A stretch of DNA of 64,000 nt from an uncultured bacterium. GTDB lineage: Bacteria; Patescibacteriota; Saccharimonadia; Saccharimonadales; Saccharimonadaceae. The stretch spans positions 62,001-126,000 of the forward strand of contig CAILCF010000005.1 in assembly GCA_903832635.1 (NCBI GenBank), written 5' to 3'. This document shows, one piece after another, positions 7,598-16,359 of this stretch. A model generated the notes under the pieces. That model was not told where the DNA came from, ran no database searches, and saw only the letters and a program-made list of their open reading frames with translations. Position 1 is the first letter of the stretch. Every line of letters starts with the position of its first letter. A program made the translations under genes and the position numbers.

Positions 7598-8776
7598 ATG
7601 GCCGAACCGGGCATAGGTGGGGAAAAATCAGATTCTATTCCTCAAATTACACCTAAAGCGTTTGGTGATCCTATTACGAATGAGATCCGAACAGCTGCAG
7701 AAATGTTTAATAGTCCGGATCAAAAGGAACGAAAACTTGCAGCTGCAGCAATTACAAGAGCGGCTGAGTATGCCACTATTGATCCTATTGCCGGTTCGCG
7801 ATTAGCCAGATTATTAAGGATTAGAGGAGTTGAAGAAGGATTAGACGATGGTATATACTCCGGTTTGCATCGAGCCGATGAAAATGTCAGAAAGTCACTG
7901 GAAAGATACGAGTCTTTGGTCGGTGGTGTCCATGATGTTGTTATGGACGTAGATAAAGAGGGGTTAATTTCATTTATTAATCCTGCGATAGTCGAGCTTG
8001 CCGGATATGAGCCCGAAGAATTACTCGATATTCGATTTGATCAATTGTTATTTAACGATGATACTAAAAAAGCAAAAAAGGCATTCCAAGATACACTAGA
8101 TGGAAAAAATAATCCGAGTGAACTGAGAATAGTTGATTCTAATGGTGGAATAAAATGGGTGCGAACTACGACAACTATTTTAAAAGATAAGGTTGAAATT
8201 TGTGGAGTTACCGTTAGGATGAATGATATTACTGAGCTCAAAGAACTTCAGAATCAACTAAGAAATGAAAGTGAACACGATGCTTTGACGGGTCTATTTA
8301 ATAGACGTCGTGCTGATGATGAACTTGAAATGCTTCGAAAAGAAGGTCGTCGTAAGCGAAAATACCCGGTCAGTATACTTTATATTGACGTTGACGAATT
8401 TAAAGCAATCAATGATAGTCAGGGTCACGAAGCCGGTGATGAAGCTTTGCAAACAATTGCAAAATTAATAAGTTGCGGTAAATCACGACCGGAAGATTTT
8501 ATTGCCAGATATGGAGGCGATGAATTTATATTTATTATGCAACAGGCATCTAATGAGGTAGCCCAAAAAGTTATTGAAAGAGTAAATAATGCATTCCTTG
8601 GTTATAATATTCAGCAAAACAATTATTTATCTGTTTCGATTGGGGTTGCAACAGCAGCCGATAGCCGTTCTATAAACGAAACTCTTCGCGAAGCTGACTT
8701 AGCAATGTACGAAGTCAAGGATGCAAAACGTGCCAAAAAAGAAAATGGTGGGATATTTCCACAACTTGAGGAATAA
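7598..8776 (+). CDS. PAS-GGDEF diguanylate cyclase
   Basis: Makes cyclic di-GMP from two GTP. The 392-residue protein has a helical N-terminus, a PAS domain (about 105-215, ending in the usual VRMNDITELKE), and a GGDEF domain (about 228-385). The active-site motif is an intact GGDEF in IARYGGDEFIF. RPED sits exactly five residues before it, matching the RxxD product-inhibition site. The metal-binding D of YIDVDEFK is present. There are no membrane helices, so it is a soluble, signal-regulated enzyme. AGGA lies 9 nt upstream of the ATG. It converges with the ABC genes at 8778. No c-di-GMP phosphodiesterase or PilZ receptor is visible in the window. Confidence 0.93.
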   Translation: MAEPGIGGEKSDSIPQITPKAFGDPITNEIRTAAEMFNSPDQKERKLAAAAITRAAEYATIDPIAGSRLARLLRIRGVEEGLDDGIYSGLHRADENVRKSLERYESLVGGVHDVVMDVDKEGLISFINPAIVELAGYEPEELLDIRFDQLLFNDDTKKAKKAFQDTLDGKNNPSELRIVDSNGGIKWVRTTTTILKDKVEICGVTVRMNDITELKELQNQLRNESEHDALTGLFNRRRADDELEMLRKEGRRKRKYPVSILYIDVDEFKAINDSQGHEAGDEALQTIAKLISCGKSRPEDFIARYGGDEFIFIMQQASNEVAQKVIERVNNAFLGYNIQQNNYLSVSIGVATAADSRSINETLREADLAMYEVKDAKRAKKENGGIFPQLEE

Positions 8777-8777
8777 A

Positions 8778-9896
8778 CTACTCCCAGCGAAATACTCTAA
8801 AAGCAATAAAGTAAATTACAATAAACCATAAACCAATTAAGCCAATCTGGGGCAATATCTCTGAAAATGTCTTTCCTTCGGTAATAATTAGACGTATACC
8901 GTCAATAACTGGGGTTAGTGGCAAAAATGTTGATATATTTTGTAGCCATTCAGGCATTAAAAACCTTGGGAAAAACGTCCCTGATAAAAACATCATAGGA
9001 AATACGACAATATTTGAAAGCGGAGCTACTTGCCTCTCGTTTTTCGCCCAACCGCCTAATGCCAAGCCAATTCCTAAAATCATCGTCATACTAAAGATTA
9101 GAAATATTATCAACTCATACCAATTGCCCACTACTTTCAAATTGAACACGGTCATAGCAACCGCAAACATAACGGCAATACTTAAAAGACCAATTGCCGC
9201 TTGTCCAATCATTGTCGACAAGAAATACTGCCAAACTCGAAGAGTAGTTGTTGATAGACGTCGCAATATACCCATCTTTTTAAGTTCAGGAAAAACGTTG
9301 ACAGGACCAAAAATTCCCATACCTATAATCGCAAAACCAAGTAAACCGGCAAATGCATAGTCAAATGAAGATAAACTCTTTGTGTTCAATTGTTTTTGCG
9401 TAACGGTAAATGGAGTTTTAATTGTGACAAATTTTGAATTTATACTTTTAAACTGAGAATCCAAAACTGCTGCTAATGCTTGTGCTGATTGTTGATTATT
9501 TTGAGTATATATAATCTCCGCTTGACCGCTTGGATAAAAATTCCCTTTTTGTACTTCACCAAAAGATTTCGGTAAAACAATCGTAGAATCAATTTCGGAA
9601 CGACTCATTTTATCTTCTGCTACCGAAAGAGACTTAATGTCTTTGTTAACTTTTAGTATTTTACTATTATCAACACTTTTAACGAAAGTTTTTGCGAATG
9701 TACTATTCGAATTATTAATAACTGCGACTTTAAATGACAAGTTTGAGTTATTACCATACAGACTTCCGAAAACAAACAAGAAAATTAAAGGAAAACCTAT
9801 GCTGTAGAAAATCGCTGCCCGGTCCCTAAAAAAGCGCTTTGTGCTAATTTTAGCAAAAATCAATACTGTAAAGATTGATTTTTTCATTTTAAGCAT
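8778..9896 (-). CDS. ABC-2 type transporter permease
   Basis: 372 residues: one N-terminal membrane helix after KRFFRDRAAIFYS, a long extracytoplasmic domain, then five C-terminal helices, the ABC2_membrane_3 layout of drug or lipid exporters. It overlaps the upstream ATPase gene by 8 bp and so is translationally coupled. An internal ATG at 9887 is an alternative start. The cargo is unknown. Confidence 0.88.
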   Translation of the reverse strand: MLKMKKSIFTVLIFAKISTKRFFRDRAAIFYSIGFPLIFLFVFGSLYGNNSNLSFKVAVINNSNSTFAKTFVKSVDNSKILKVNKDIKSLSVAEDKMSRSEIDSTIVLPKSFGEVQKGNFYPSGQAEIIYTQNNQQSAQALAAVLDSQFKSINSKFVTIKTPFTVTQKQLNTKSLSSFDYAFAGLLGFAIIGMGIFGPVNVFPELKKMGILRRLSTTTLRVWQYFLSTMIGQAAIGLLSIAVMFAVAMTVFNLKVVGNWYELIIFLIFSMTMILGIGLALGGWAKNERQVAPLSNIVVFPMMFLSGTFFPRFLMPEWLQNISTFLPLTPVIDGIRLIITEGKTFSEILPQIGLIGLWFIVIYFIAFRVFRWE

Positions 9897-10644
9897 TTCT
9901 CAACTCTTTTCCGGTTAAATCAATAAATACATCCTCTAGGTTAGCTTGTTCGACTTTTTCATCCTTTTTAAAACCTCGTGATAGCAGTTGCTTTACCAGG
10001 TTTTTCGGAGTATCAATCGCTATTATCTTGCCGTTATCCATAATTGCTATCCGATCGCATAATACTTCGGCTTCATCCATATAGTGAGTCGTCATTATGA
10101 CACTAATATCGCGCTTACGGACTTTTTCGATTAATCCCCATAGATGGCGCCTGGCTTGCGGGTCTAATCCGGTAGTAGGTTCATCCAAGAAAAACACCTT
10201 CGGACCATGTACAAGCGCTGTGGTGATGCTGAGTCGTTGTTTCTGACCACCGGACAATTCTTCTACATAACTATTGGCTTTTTCTTCCAGCTCGACGTCA
10301 CGTAAAAATTGCATTACGTCAACTTTTTCACCATAAGCGGCAGCGAACATTTCAACAACTTCCGTTAATTTTGTTTTATCTTGGAACGCCGGTGATTGAG
10401 GTTGGACCCCGATTAAACGTTTAACATCACGGGGATGTTCTGCGACGTCAATTCCATTGATTTTTACAGTTCCGCTATCAATCGTGCGTAAAGTCTCCAT
10501 CATTTCTAAGGTGGTTGTTTTACCAGCACCATTTGGCCCTAATATCCCAAATATCTCACCTTTTTTGATACTAAAACTTACTCCGTCAACTGCGAGTTTA
10601 TCGTCATAGCTTTTTTTGAGGTCACGAACTTCAACAATTTTCAT
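9889..10644 (-). CDS. ABC transporter ATP-binding protein
   Basis: Energises the permease at 8778-9896. Walker A GPNGAGKTT, signature LSGGQKQRL, Walker B VFFLDEPTTGLD and the H-loop THYMDEAE are all intact, and the pattern is that of multidrug-type DrrA/CcmA ATPases. The frame opens at 10671, but TATAAT (10654-10659) would initiate at about 10647, so MKIVEVRDLKK at 10644 is the better start and the mRNA would be nearly leaderless. It is transcribed divergently from the exchanger gene at 10726. Confidence 0.9.
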   Translation of the reverse strand: MKIVEVRDLKKSYDDKLAVDGVSFSIKKGEIFGILGPNGAGKTTTLEMMETLRTIDSGTVKINGIDVAEHPRDVKRLIGVQPQSPAFQDKTKLTEVVEMFAAAYGEKVDVMQFLRDVELEEKANSYVEELSGGQKQRLSITTALVHGPKVFFLDEPTTGLDPQARRHLWGLIEKVRKRDISVIMTTHYMDEAEVLCDRIAIMDNGKIIAIDTPKNLVKQLLSRGFKKDEKVEQANLEDVFIDLTGKELRNA

Positions 10645-10725
10645 ACCTTTGATATTATATTTTACTAACATGAAAATTTCATTAATTTTGTATATATACT
10701 GACGACTCTGATATCATTATGATTA

Positions 10726-11760
10726 ATGGAAACTTTGTTAATTCTTGTTGAGTTCATTATCTTTAGTATTATTGTATGGATTGCCGGTATTTGGCTAGTC
10801 CATTCGACCGATGCAATAGATAGTCGATATAAACTAGGAAGTGCATTTGGTGGTTTGTTGATTTTGGGGGTTGTAACCAGTTTGCCCGAAATTGCGGTTG
10901 TTGTCACTGCAGCTGTACAACAACACTACGATATTATCATCGGGACATTACTTGGTGGAATCGCTATCCAAACCGTGGTACTGGCCATATTTGACTATAA
11001 AAGTGGCTCGAAAAGAGCATTGTCATTTTCTGCAGCATCGTTAACATTGGTGCTTGAAGCTAGTTTTGTGGTACTAGTCACTGTAGCATCCTTGATTGCC
11101 ATTAAGACTCCGGTAGTAGTACCAGGTACAGTTATTAGTCTTGCTTCCGTTGGAATTGTAGTTCTTTGGTTAATTGGTCTTTGGATTGTTTTCAAAGCTC
11201 GGAAAGGGCTACCTTGGAAAGCAGAAGCTATTGATGCTGCACCGGGTCGCAAGCATCATGAAAGACGTGCAGTTATTAATCATCCGGCACTTCGATCATT
11301 TAATATGCCAAAAATCTTTAGTGTATTGGCACTTGCATCAATTGCAACGCTAATTGCAGGATATGGTTTAGCGACTACCGGTGCAGAATTGGCAACAGCC
11401 TTTCATATTAATGGTGGTATATTTGCAGCAACCGTAATTGCACTAGTCGGAGCATTACCGAATATTAGTACGGGGTTGGCATCAATTAAACTTGGTGATT
11501 ATAGTTTGGCTATGAGTGATATTTTCGGTGGTAACGCTTTTATGCCCGCGCTATTTGTAATCTGCGATATCATCAGTGGGAATGCAGTTTTAAATAATGC
11601 CACATCAACTGATGTTTGGTTTGCAGCATTGGGCGTTTTACTAACTACAGTATATATAATTAGTCTAATTGTCCGCCCGAAACGTGTTTATTTTCGACTT
11701 GGTATTGATTCGATATTTGTAGTTGCGTTATATATTATTGGAATAACGTTAGTTTTTTAG
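10726..11760 (+). CDS. CaCA-family (sodium/calcium exchanger-like) cation antiporter
   Basis: 344 residues with about ten membrane helices and two inverted alpha repeats. Alpha-1 reads VTSLPEIAVVVTAAVQQHYD with IGTLLGG, and alpha-2 reads VGALPNISTGLASIKLGDYS with IFGGNAFMP. The acidic residue of the GTSLPE motif is kept in alpha-1 but is Asn in alpha-2, so the ion stoichiometry may differ from typical exchangers. It converges on the phosphoesterase gene with a 12-bp overlap. Confidence 0.82.
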   Translation: METLLILVEFIIFSIIVWIAGIWLVHSTDAIDSRYKLGSAFGGLLILGVVTSLPEIAVVVTAAVQQHYDIIIGTLLGGIAIQTVVLAIFDYKSGSKRALSFSAASLTLVLEASFVVLVTVASLIAIKTPVVVPGTVISLASVGIVVLWLIGLWIVFKARKGLPWKAEAIDAAPGRKHHERRAVINHPALRSFNMPKIFSVLALASIATLIAGYGLATTGAELATAFHINGGIFAATVIALVGALPNISTGLASIKLGDYSLAMSDIFGGNAFMPALFVICDIISGNAVLNNATSTDVWFAALGVLLTTVYIISLIVRPKRVYFRLGIDSIFVVALYIIGITLVF

Positions 11761-12678
11761 CATATCATCCATAACAAGGGCGTTATTGTCGTTTGATGTT
11801 AATGGCTTTAGTCCCCAGACGCTCTCTACTGTGTGCAAAACGGAATAGTGATTATATGATTTGTAGGATACATATCCCTGTCTGGATGCTGGACCCAGAA
11901 AAATAGTCAGTACCTTGCTATCATGTTTACTACCTTCGTCCCATGTGATTATTAAAAGTGAGTTTTGTTGTGTAAATGCATATGATGATAAAATTTTAGA
12001 TACATTATTAGACAGCCATTTATCACCTGTTTTTATATCGCAATTATGCATGTCGTTGCACAGGTTTGGACTGATAAAAACATAATTTGGAAGAGCATGT
12101 TTATTTATATCTGACCACATGTCGCTGTATGATACTATCTGATTCTTACACTGTTTTGTATTTCCGCCAATACTGGGATAAAACAAAAATGGGTTGTGTC
12201 TGAAAGTGTACTTTTTTGTGTTACTAAAACTACATGATGAAGGCATACTTTCGGCATACATATCCCATGTACGGCCTGAAGCTTCAATTTCATCTGTAAT
12301 GTTTGCGACTAATGTTTGGCATTTATCAAGTTTCGGGTTACAACTATTTGGAATATGTGTCACTGAACCACTGGTTAAGGCAATATATGGGTTTTTTGAA
12401 ACGGCTGTGTAATTTGCAGCGTAAGAACCTTGTTTTATGATTTGGTTAATATACGGTGCATTAGGGTTATTTTTTAGTGCTGATAGAGGTTTGTTTTCAT
12501 CTACAATTATCACAATGTGGTCAATTGGGTGTTTTAAATCAAACGAATTTAATTGATTAATATCGTTTTGGATTGTAAAGTTTGGGGAATAAATAATAAA
12601 CGATAGTGCGAGGGTTATCAATATGGTAAATATTAGTGAAGTTAAACCAAATTTTATATACTTTTTGGTTTTTGGCAT
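11749..12678 (-). CDS. Membrane-anchored phosphoesterase (PF04185-like)
   Basis: 309 residues. An N-terminal membrane anchor (about 8-32) is followed by an extracytoplasmic domain. HIVIIVDENKPLSAL, the later NLCNDMHNCD, TWDEGS and YNHYSVLHTVE match the acid phosphatase/phospholipase C type phosphoesterase family. The metal-binding aspartates and histidines appear present. Six cysteines suggest disulfides outside the membrane. It starts 6 bp after the VIT-family gene. The natural substrate is not known. Confidence 0.85.
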   Translation of the reverse strand: MPKTKKYIKFGLTSLIFTILITLALSFIIYSPNFTIQNDINQLNSFDLKHPIDHIVIIVDENKPLSALKNNPNAPYINQIIKQGSYAANYTAVSKNPYIALTSGSVTHIPNSCNPKLDKCQTLVANITDEIEASGRTWDMYAESMPSSCSFSNTKKYTFRHNPFLFYPSIGGNTKQCKNQIVSYSDMWSDINKHALPNYVFISPNLCNDMHNCDIKTGDKWLSNNVSKILSSYAFTQQNSLLIITWDEGSKHDSKVLTIFLGPASRQGYVSYKSYNHYSVLHTVESVWGLKPLTSNDNNALVMDDMLKN

Positions 12679-12684
12679 AATAAT

Positions 12685-13383
12685 TTAAACACCAACTACT
12701 TTAAAGATATTGCCAATTATAAACGTTATTGTCATTGCAGCTGCACCAATCAGAACTATTCGTAGGATTGATTTATTAACACTTGAACCACTAATTTTTG
12801 CGCTGATATATCCGGTTATTGTTAGTGCGATAATCACAGCAACAAATGTGAATGGGATTGTATAAATTCCTATAGGTAACATAATTGCAATTAGGGGTAT
12901 CATTGCACCTAATGTGTAGGAAACTGCTGAAGCGCTGACAGCGTTCCAAGGATTCGTAAGCTCGCTTGGGTTAATTTTGAGTTCCATATCAGAATGAGCA
13001 GCTAATGCATCAGTAGCAGTAAGCTCTTTGGCAACCTTTTTCGCTGTCAAATGATCTAGTCCCCTGTTTTGGTACAGGTGTGTTAATTCATCAAGTTCAT
13101 AATTCGGATTTTCTTCAAGTTCTGATTTTTCCTTTTCAATCAATGCTTTTTCGTTGTCTCTCTCGGCGCTTACGGATATATATTCACCGGCAGACATGGA
13201 AATTGCACCAGCCACTATACCGGCTAGACCAGCTGTTAAAATCAATATTTTTGAACTATTTGCACTGGCAACTCCTATAACCAAGCCAGACACAGATAGG
13301 ATACCATCGTTTGAACCCATGACAGCGGCACGTAATCTGTTAGATTTTTTATTCAAGTCTTTTTTTATTTGGACGTGCTTCAT
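12685..13383 (-). CDS. VIT-family (Ccc1-like) Fe/Mn transporter
   Basis: 232 residues. MGSNDGILSVSGLVIGVA and AGAISMSAGEYISVSAERD are the helix 1-2 signatures of the VIT/Ccc1 (DUF125) family. A Glu-rich cytosolic segment follows, as in plant VIT1, where it binds metal, and then three more helices. It likely moves Fe2+ or Mn2+ out of the cytoplasm. Its ATG overlaps the stop of the upstream gene (ATGA). Confidence 0.9.
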   Translation of the reverse strand: MKHVQIKKDLNKKSNRLRAAVMGSNDGILSVSGLVIGVASANSSKILILTAGLAGIVAGAISMSAGEYISVSAERDNEKALIEKEKSELEENPNYELDELTHLYQNRGLDHLTAKKVAKELTATDALAAHSDMELKINPSELTNPWNAVSASAVSYTLGAMIPLIAIMLPIGIYTIPFTFVAVIIALTITGYISAKISGSSVNKSILRIVLIGAAAMTITFIIGNIFKVVGV

Positions 13384-13940
13384 AATGCGTGGTTTTGTAT
13401 TCGTTTTTCATGCTGTTTGTTAGCAAAGAAATAGCCAATTAATATCAAGACAATTGAACTAAACCAACCTAGTAAAACATATACCGTCATTGTTTGAATT
13501 TGCTTTTCAACCTCTTTTAATGATCTACCGGATAACACATAATAATTTTTCGCTGAAACGCTGACAGACGCTATTCTTGTTTTATCCTGAGGTTGCCAAG
13601 TGACAAAACTGTAATCTTTCCCATCTGAATTTTGCAATACCCCATCTGGTATAGTCGGAATCTTATTATTTAAATAGCCATTCCCAGTAATTGCATGGCC
13701 GGATTTGCTATATATAATAATAAAGGGAGATAAACTCTTGACAATATCAACCCTGGAATCTGCAAAACTAACTGGATTTATACCATTATTCAACGATTCG
13801 GCCGCATCTTGGGCTAGTTGTATCTGAGGGTTATTTGCACCTATACGAAGTGATTGTTGCAAAGTGATATAAATCGTTCCAAAAAAAATTGTTATAATTG
13901 CCAATAAAAAAGTTACATATAAAATCTTATGCTTTTTCAT
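13380..13940 (-). CDS. Membrane protein with extracytoplasmic domain, unknown function
   Basis: 186 residues: N-terminal helix (about 8-28), a 120-residue outside domain, and a C-terminal helix (about 155-175), the shape of a dCache/PAS-like periplasmic sensor without an output domain. I do not recognise the family. The frame is open to 14036, but that part crosses a terminator hairpin. TATACT at 13947-13952 ends six nucleotides before the ATG at 13940, which fixes the start and predicts a leaderless mRNA. It is coupled to the VIT gene and the phosphoesterase gene. Confidence 0.75.
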   Translation of the reverse strand: MKKHKILYVTFLLAIITIFFGTIYITLQQSLRIGANNPQIQLAQDAAESLNNGINPVSFADSRVDIVKSLSPFIIIYSKSGHAITGNGYLNNKIPTIPDGVLQNSDGKDYSFVTWQPQDKTRIASVSVSAKNYYVLSGRSLKEVEKQIQTMTVYVLLGWFSSIVLILIGYFFANKQHEKRIQNHAL

Positions 13941-13958
13941 ATTTATAGTATAACAAAA

Positions 13959-13986
13959 AAAAGGACTCATTATTTTGAGTCCTTTT
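13959..13986 (-). terminator. Terminator of the 14002-14313 gene
   Basis: An 11-bp stem (13959-13969 with 13976-13986), a 6-nt loop, then a run of Ts on the minus strand. The T-rich flank on the other side may let it work in both directions. Confidence 0.8.
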
Positions 13987-14001
13987 AATTTTGGACGGGT
14001 T

Positions 14002-14313
14002 TTACTTTTCTTCTTTGACGTTAATCGAAATGCCACCTGATGACATAGAGATCAAATTAAAGATAATAGCATTTACAAAACCTACAACTGCGCCGACAAC
14101 TGTGTAAACTACTGTTACAAAGAATAGTTCCAAGAAACCAGCAGTTAAACCAAATGCTAAACCTTTTAATACACTTTGCGTTTCGGTTCCAAAATGGATT
14201 GTAGCTGACATTGCCCAAAGCGCGCCAATTATAAATCCAACGATTCCGAACCCGACCGCATAAAAGCCGGCCAATGATGATGTTCTCACCTTTTTAATTG
14301 TTAATTCTTTCAT
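14002..14313 (-). CDS. Small membrane protein, DUF3566-like
   Basis: 103 residues with two long hydrophobic segments and the C-terminal pattern GFVNAIIFNLISMSSGGI followed by a charged tail. This resembles the actinobacterial DUF3566 ending (YNL...GG-I/L-E-V). Function unknown. The frame extends to 14382, but AAGG just before the ATG at 14313 supports the shorter start. It stands alone, with its own terminator. Confidence 0.65.
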   Translation of the reverse strand: MKELTIKKVRTSSLAGFYAVGFGIVGFIIGALWAMSATIHFGTETQSVLKGLAFGLTAGFLELFFVTVVYTVVGAVVGFVNAIIFNLISMSSGGISINVKEEK

Positions 14314-14590
14314 ATACCTTATCCCTCTCCCACCACATAATAGTACTAATTTCAATATAGTACTAAACAAATAATAAGGCAAGTCAAATATTATATCTCA
14401 AGATGGATATGCTTGTTCATAAATGCAGTTCAAAGAAATAAAATGTATGCATAAATGTAATAAACCTAACATACAAAACTTTTATAACTGTATATACTCG
14501 AAGCATAACGGCGTATTTAGGGAAAAGAAAGGAGGCGTAGGGATATAAACATTATATTAACCAGTGAAACATAACTGCGAGGGTAAAGGT

Positions 14591-14845
14591 ATGACACGTA
14601 ATGAATATGAAAATCAATATGAATACATAGAAACAACTATTCAACCATTCGATAGTGATATAGGCACACAAATGCCAGCAGAGGTTGAAATAGAGATGGC
14701 TGAAAATATATATGACATGAGACGCGAATTTAAACGACAGAATAAACAATTAAGAAGACACTATTCCAGCAAAGAACCAAGAGAGAAAAGATTTGCTAAA
14801 GTTGCGCGTAGTCATAATATGCCAAATCGACAAGCAATGGCATAG
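14591..14845 (+). CDS. Small charged hypothetical protein
   Basis: 84 residues, strongly charged, with a likely helical middle (MAENIYDMRREFKRQNKQLR) and a basic C-terminus. I do not recognise it. The frame opens with a GTG at 14564, but TAAAGG lies just before the ATG at 14591. A strong AAAGGAGG at 14528-14535 is too far upstream to serve either start. The terminator after it supports a real gene. Confidence 0.55.
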   Translation: MTRNEYENQYEYIETTIQPFDSDIGTQMPAEVEIEMAENIYDMRREFKRQNKQLRRHYSSKEPREKRFAKVARSHNMPNRQAMA

Positions 14846-14881
14846 TTAAGGGTAAAGTTTTAATAATACAAGTTGCAAAAC

Positions 14882-14905
14882 AACCAGCATTTTAGGCTGG
14901 TTTTT
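14882..14905 (+). terminator. Terminator after 14591-14845
   Basis: AACCAGC (14882-14888) pairs with GCTGGTT (14896-14902), followed by Ts. Confidence 0.8.
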
Positions 14906-14917
14906 GATTTATTAATA

Positions 14918-15025
14918 TTATTTATTTAAATAAACTATTACAAAAACAAAAAATATCAATGCTAAATAAAATATTGCTAATAGCGCAAAGATTAACAGCT
15001 TGTCTCTTCCATGCCACCTTTTCAT
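14918..15025 (-). CDS. Possible 35-residue single-helix membrane peptide
   Basis: An ORF of 35 residues with a basic start (MKRWHGRDK) and one membrane helix of about 24 residues. There is no Shine-Dalgarno. TATAGT (15032-15037) ends six nucleotides before the ATG, the same leaderless geometry as for larger genes here. It overlaps the promoter of the divergent gene at 15086. The call rests on composition and promoter position only. Confidence 0.35.
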   Translation of the reverse strand: MKRWHGRDKLLIFALLAIFYLALIFFVFVIVYLNK

Positions 15026-15028
15026 ATT

Positions 15029-15059
15029 TTGACTATAGCATAAATTTTTGTGTTAAAAT
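15029..15059 (+). promoter_or_regulatory. Promoter of the 48-residue membrane peptide gene
   Basis: TTGACT (15029-15034) and an extended -10 TGT-TAAAAT (15051-15059), spacer 19 nt, followed by an ideal AAAAAGGAGG ribosome binding site. Confidence 0.45.
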
Positions 15060-15085
15060 CGAAGCATAATTAAAAAGGAGGCAAC

Positions 15086-15232
15086 ATGGAACCATTAGTT
15101 GAAGTATTAGGATGGGGTTCACCAATTGGAATCGGTGTATTTATCGTATCTATTCCTGCAGGATTATTTTTGCTAGCATCAACAATTCAGACGCTTTCAA
15201 GAGTTGATAAAGAACAAAATTCAAAAAAATAG
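15086..15232 (+). CDS. Small single-helix membrane protein (48 aa)
   Basis: The ORF encodes 48 residues: a short N-terminus (MEPLVEVLGWG), one membrane helix, and a charged C-terminus (RVDKEQNSKK). AAAAAGGAGG, six nucleotides before the ATG, is one of the strongest ribosome binding sites in the window and is why I call this a gene. Function unknown. Confidence 0.65.
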   Translation: MEPLVEVLGWGSPIGIGVFIVSIPAGLFLLASTIQTLSRVDKEQNSKK

Positions 15233-15233
15233 A

Positions 15234-15434
15234 CTAAATATTTACCGAACGGGTTAAGTGCCAATAACCGCATAAATCGCATTTATATACTGAAAGTTCT
15301 AAACTCATTTTCTCTAGAGTCTGATTTTTTGCGGCATCCAGGGCATCCTTTTCATTTTTGTAACGTTTTTTATCACAAAGAAATTTCTCTGTTGGCAGAG
15401 AATGATGTTTAATGGTTTTATTTTTTCTTGGCAT
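15234..15434 (-). CDS. Small zinc-ribbon-like protein
   Basis: 66 basic residues ending in VYKCDLCGYWHLTRS. The CxxC followed by WHLT is a pattern I know from many short phage and Patescibacteria proteins. It could bind zinc with the upstream Cys/His (FLCDKKRY). It overlaps the end of the 15418-15828 gene by 17 bp, so the two are probably coupled. Function unknown. Confidence 0.65.
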   Translation of the reverse strand: MPRKNKTIKHHSLPTEKFLCDKKRYKNEKDALDAAKNQTLEKMSLELSVYKCDLCGYWHLTRSVNI

Positions 15435-15828
15435 AACGATTTGCTACTAACAACCACCCAATCACAATCCAAAATATTGCATACAAAGAAATAATTATGC
15501 CAACATTGAACGGAAAATCGTGTATAACAAAACTCTTTACTACGAAAACTAGCAAACTTATGCCAGAAAATATGGACACAGCACCTAATGCAAACTTTAC
15601 CGTATCCATTATTGTGTTCTTTGTAATCTTTCTTGGATAAAAAATATAGATAATGTATGCAGCAACAATAACCAAAAGAAACCAAGAACTTAAAAGCCAA
15701 ACATTAATAAAATTGAAGTGTATTACTGCTGCAACTATAATAATTGATAAAATTCTTAAAATATAATATGAATCTGAACGATTTTGTTTTCTTATACTAA
15801 CTAATTTAGATAATTTCATCTTCTCCAC
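15418..15828 (-). CDS. Four-helix membrane protein, paralog A
   Basis: 136 residues with four membrane helices and conserved stretches (FNFINVW, IFYPRK, KFALGAV, IFSGISLL, NVGIIISLYA) shared with the gene at 16843-17274. Family unknown. The start is GTG at 15828. TATAAT (15835-15840) ends six nucleotides before it, which predicts a leaderless transcript; an ATG three codons in has GGAG too close to it. Confidence 0.65.
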   Translation of the reverse strand: MEKMKLSKLVSIRKQNRSDSYYILRILSIIIVAAVIHFNFINVWLLSSWFLLVIVAAYIIYIFYPRKITKNTIMDTVKFALGAVSIFSGISLLVFVVKSFVIHDFPFNVGIIISLYAIFWIVIGWLLVANRYAKKK

Positions 15829-15877
15829 GTCGTGATTATATCATAAGGCTTTAACTTATTTTATGCTGATTTTACTT

Positions 15878-16329
15878 TTATATATCTGGATTGGTAAACG
15901 ATTTACCAATGTCATTAAACACTTTTCTTTTTGTTAGGTAGTCAACTACTTCGTCAATTTTTTCCCAGTCCTGATTATTTAATACTGATAATCCAAGCTC
16001 TTGCTGAGCAATCTTCCAATTCTCCGCTTCTGTATCGGTGACATCTTCGGGGTATACAACAACCGAAGACTCAAATAAGCCATCCTTATTTGGGTCGAGG
16101 TTAATTTCGAATTCTTCGAAGCGTCCATCAAAATCTTCACGACAAGCCCACAATGCCCTCGGTATAGGTGTATCGATAGACGGTGCACCAAATTTGCCGC
16201 CTTTTAAGGTCCAGGTTGAACCATCTAAGTCAACCTCGACCCAATCTTGTGCAATATCATCGTACAGACCACGCAATGCTTCAATCCGCTGGTGTTGTGT
16301 ATTTTCGCTAACCGGTTTTTTTCAAACAT
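15878..16329 (-). CDS. Hypothetical acidic protein, probable -1 frameshift near its start
   Basis: The long open frame (15878-16276) begins only at a TTG without any ribosome site. Upstream, TATAAT (16337-16342) ends seven nucleotides before an ATG at 16329, which is in another frame. That ATG opens MFEKN and reaches A-AAA-AAC (16315-16322 region), the classical -1 slippery heptamer. Slipping there joins it in frame to PVSENTQHQRIEALRGLYDD and the rest of the protein, about 150 residues. Either frameshifting or transcript slippage is used, or one A has been lost from the run by mutation or sequencing error. The protein is acidic and Trp-rich, with no family I recognise. Confidence 0.6.
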
Positions 16330-16359
16330 GATACATATTATAATACAATAATATTATTT

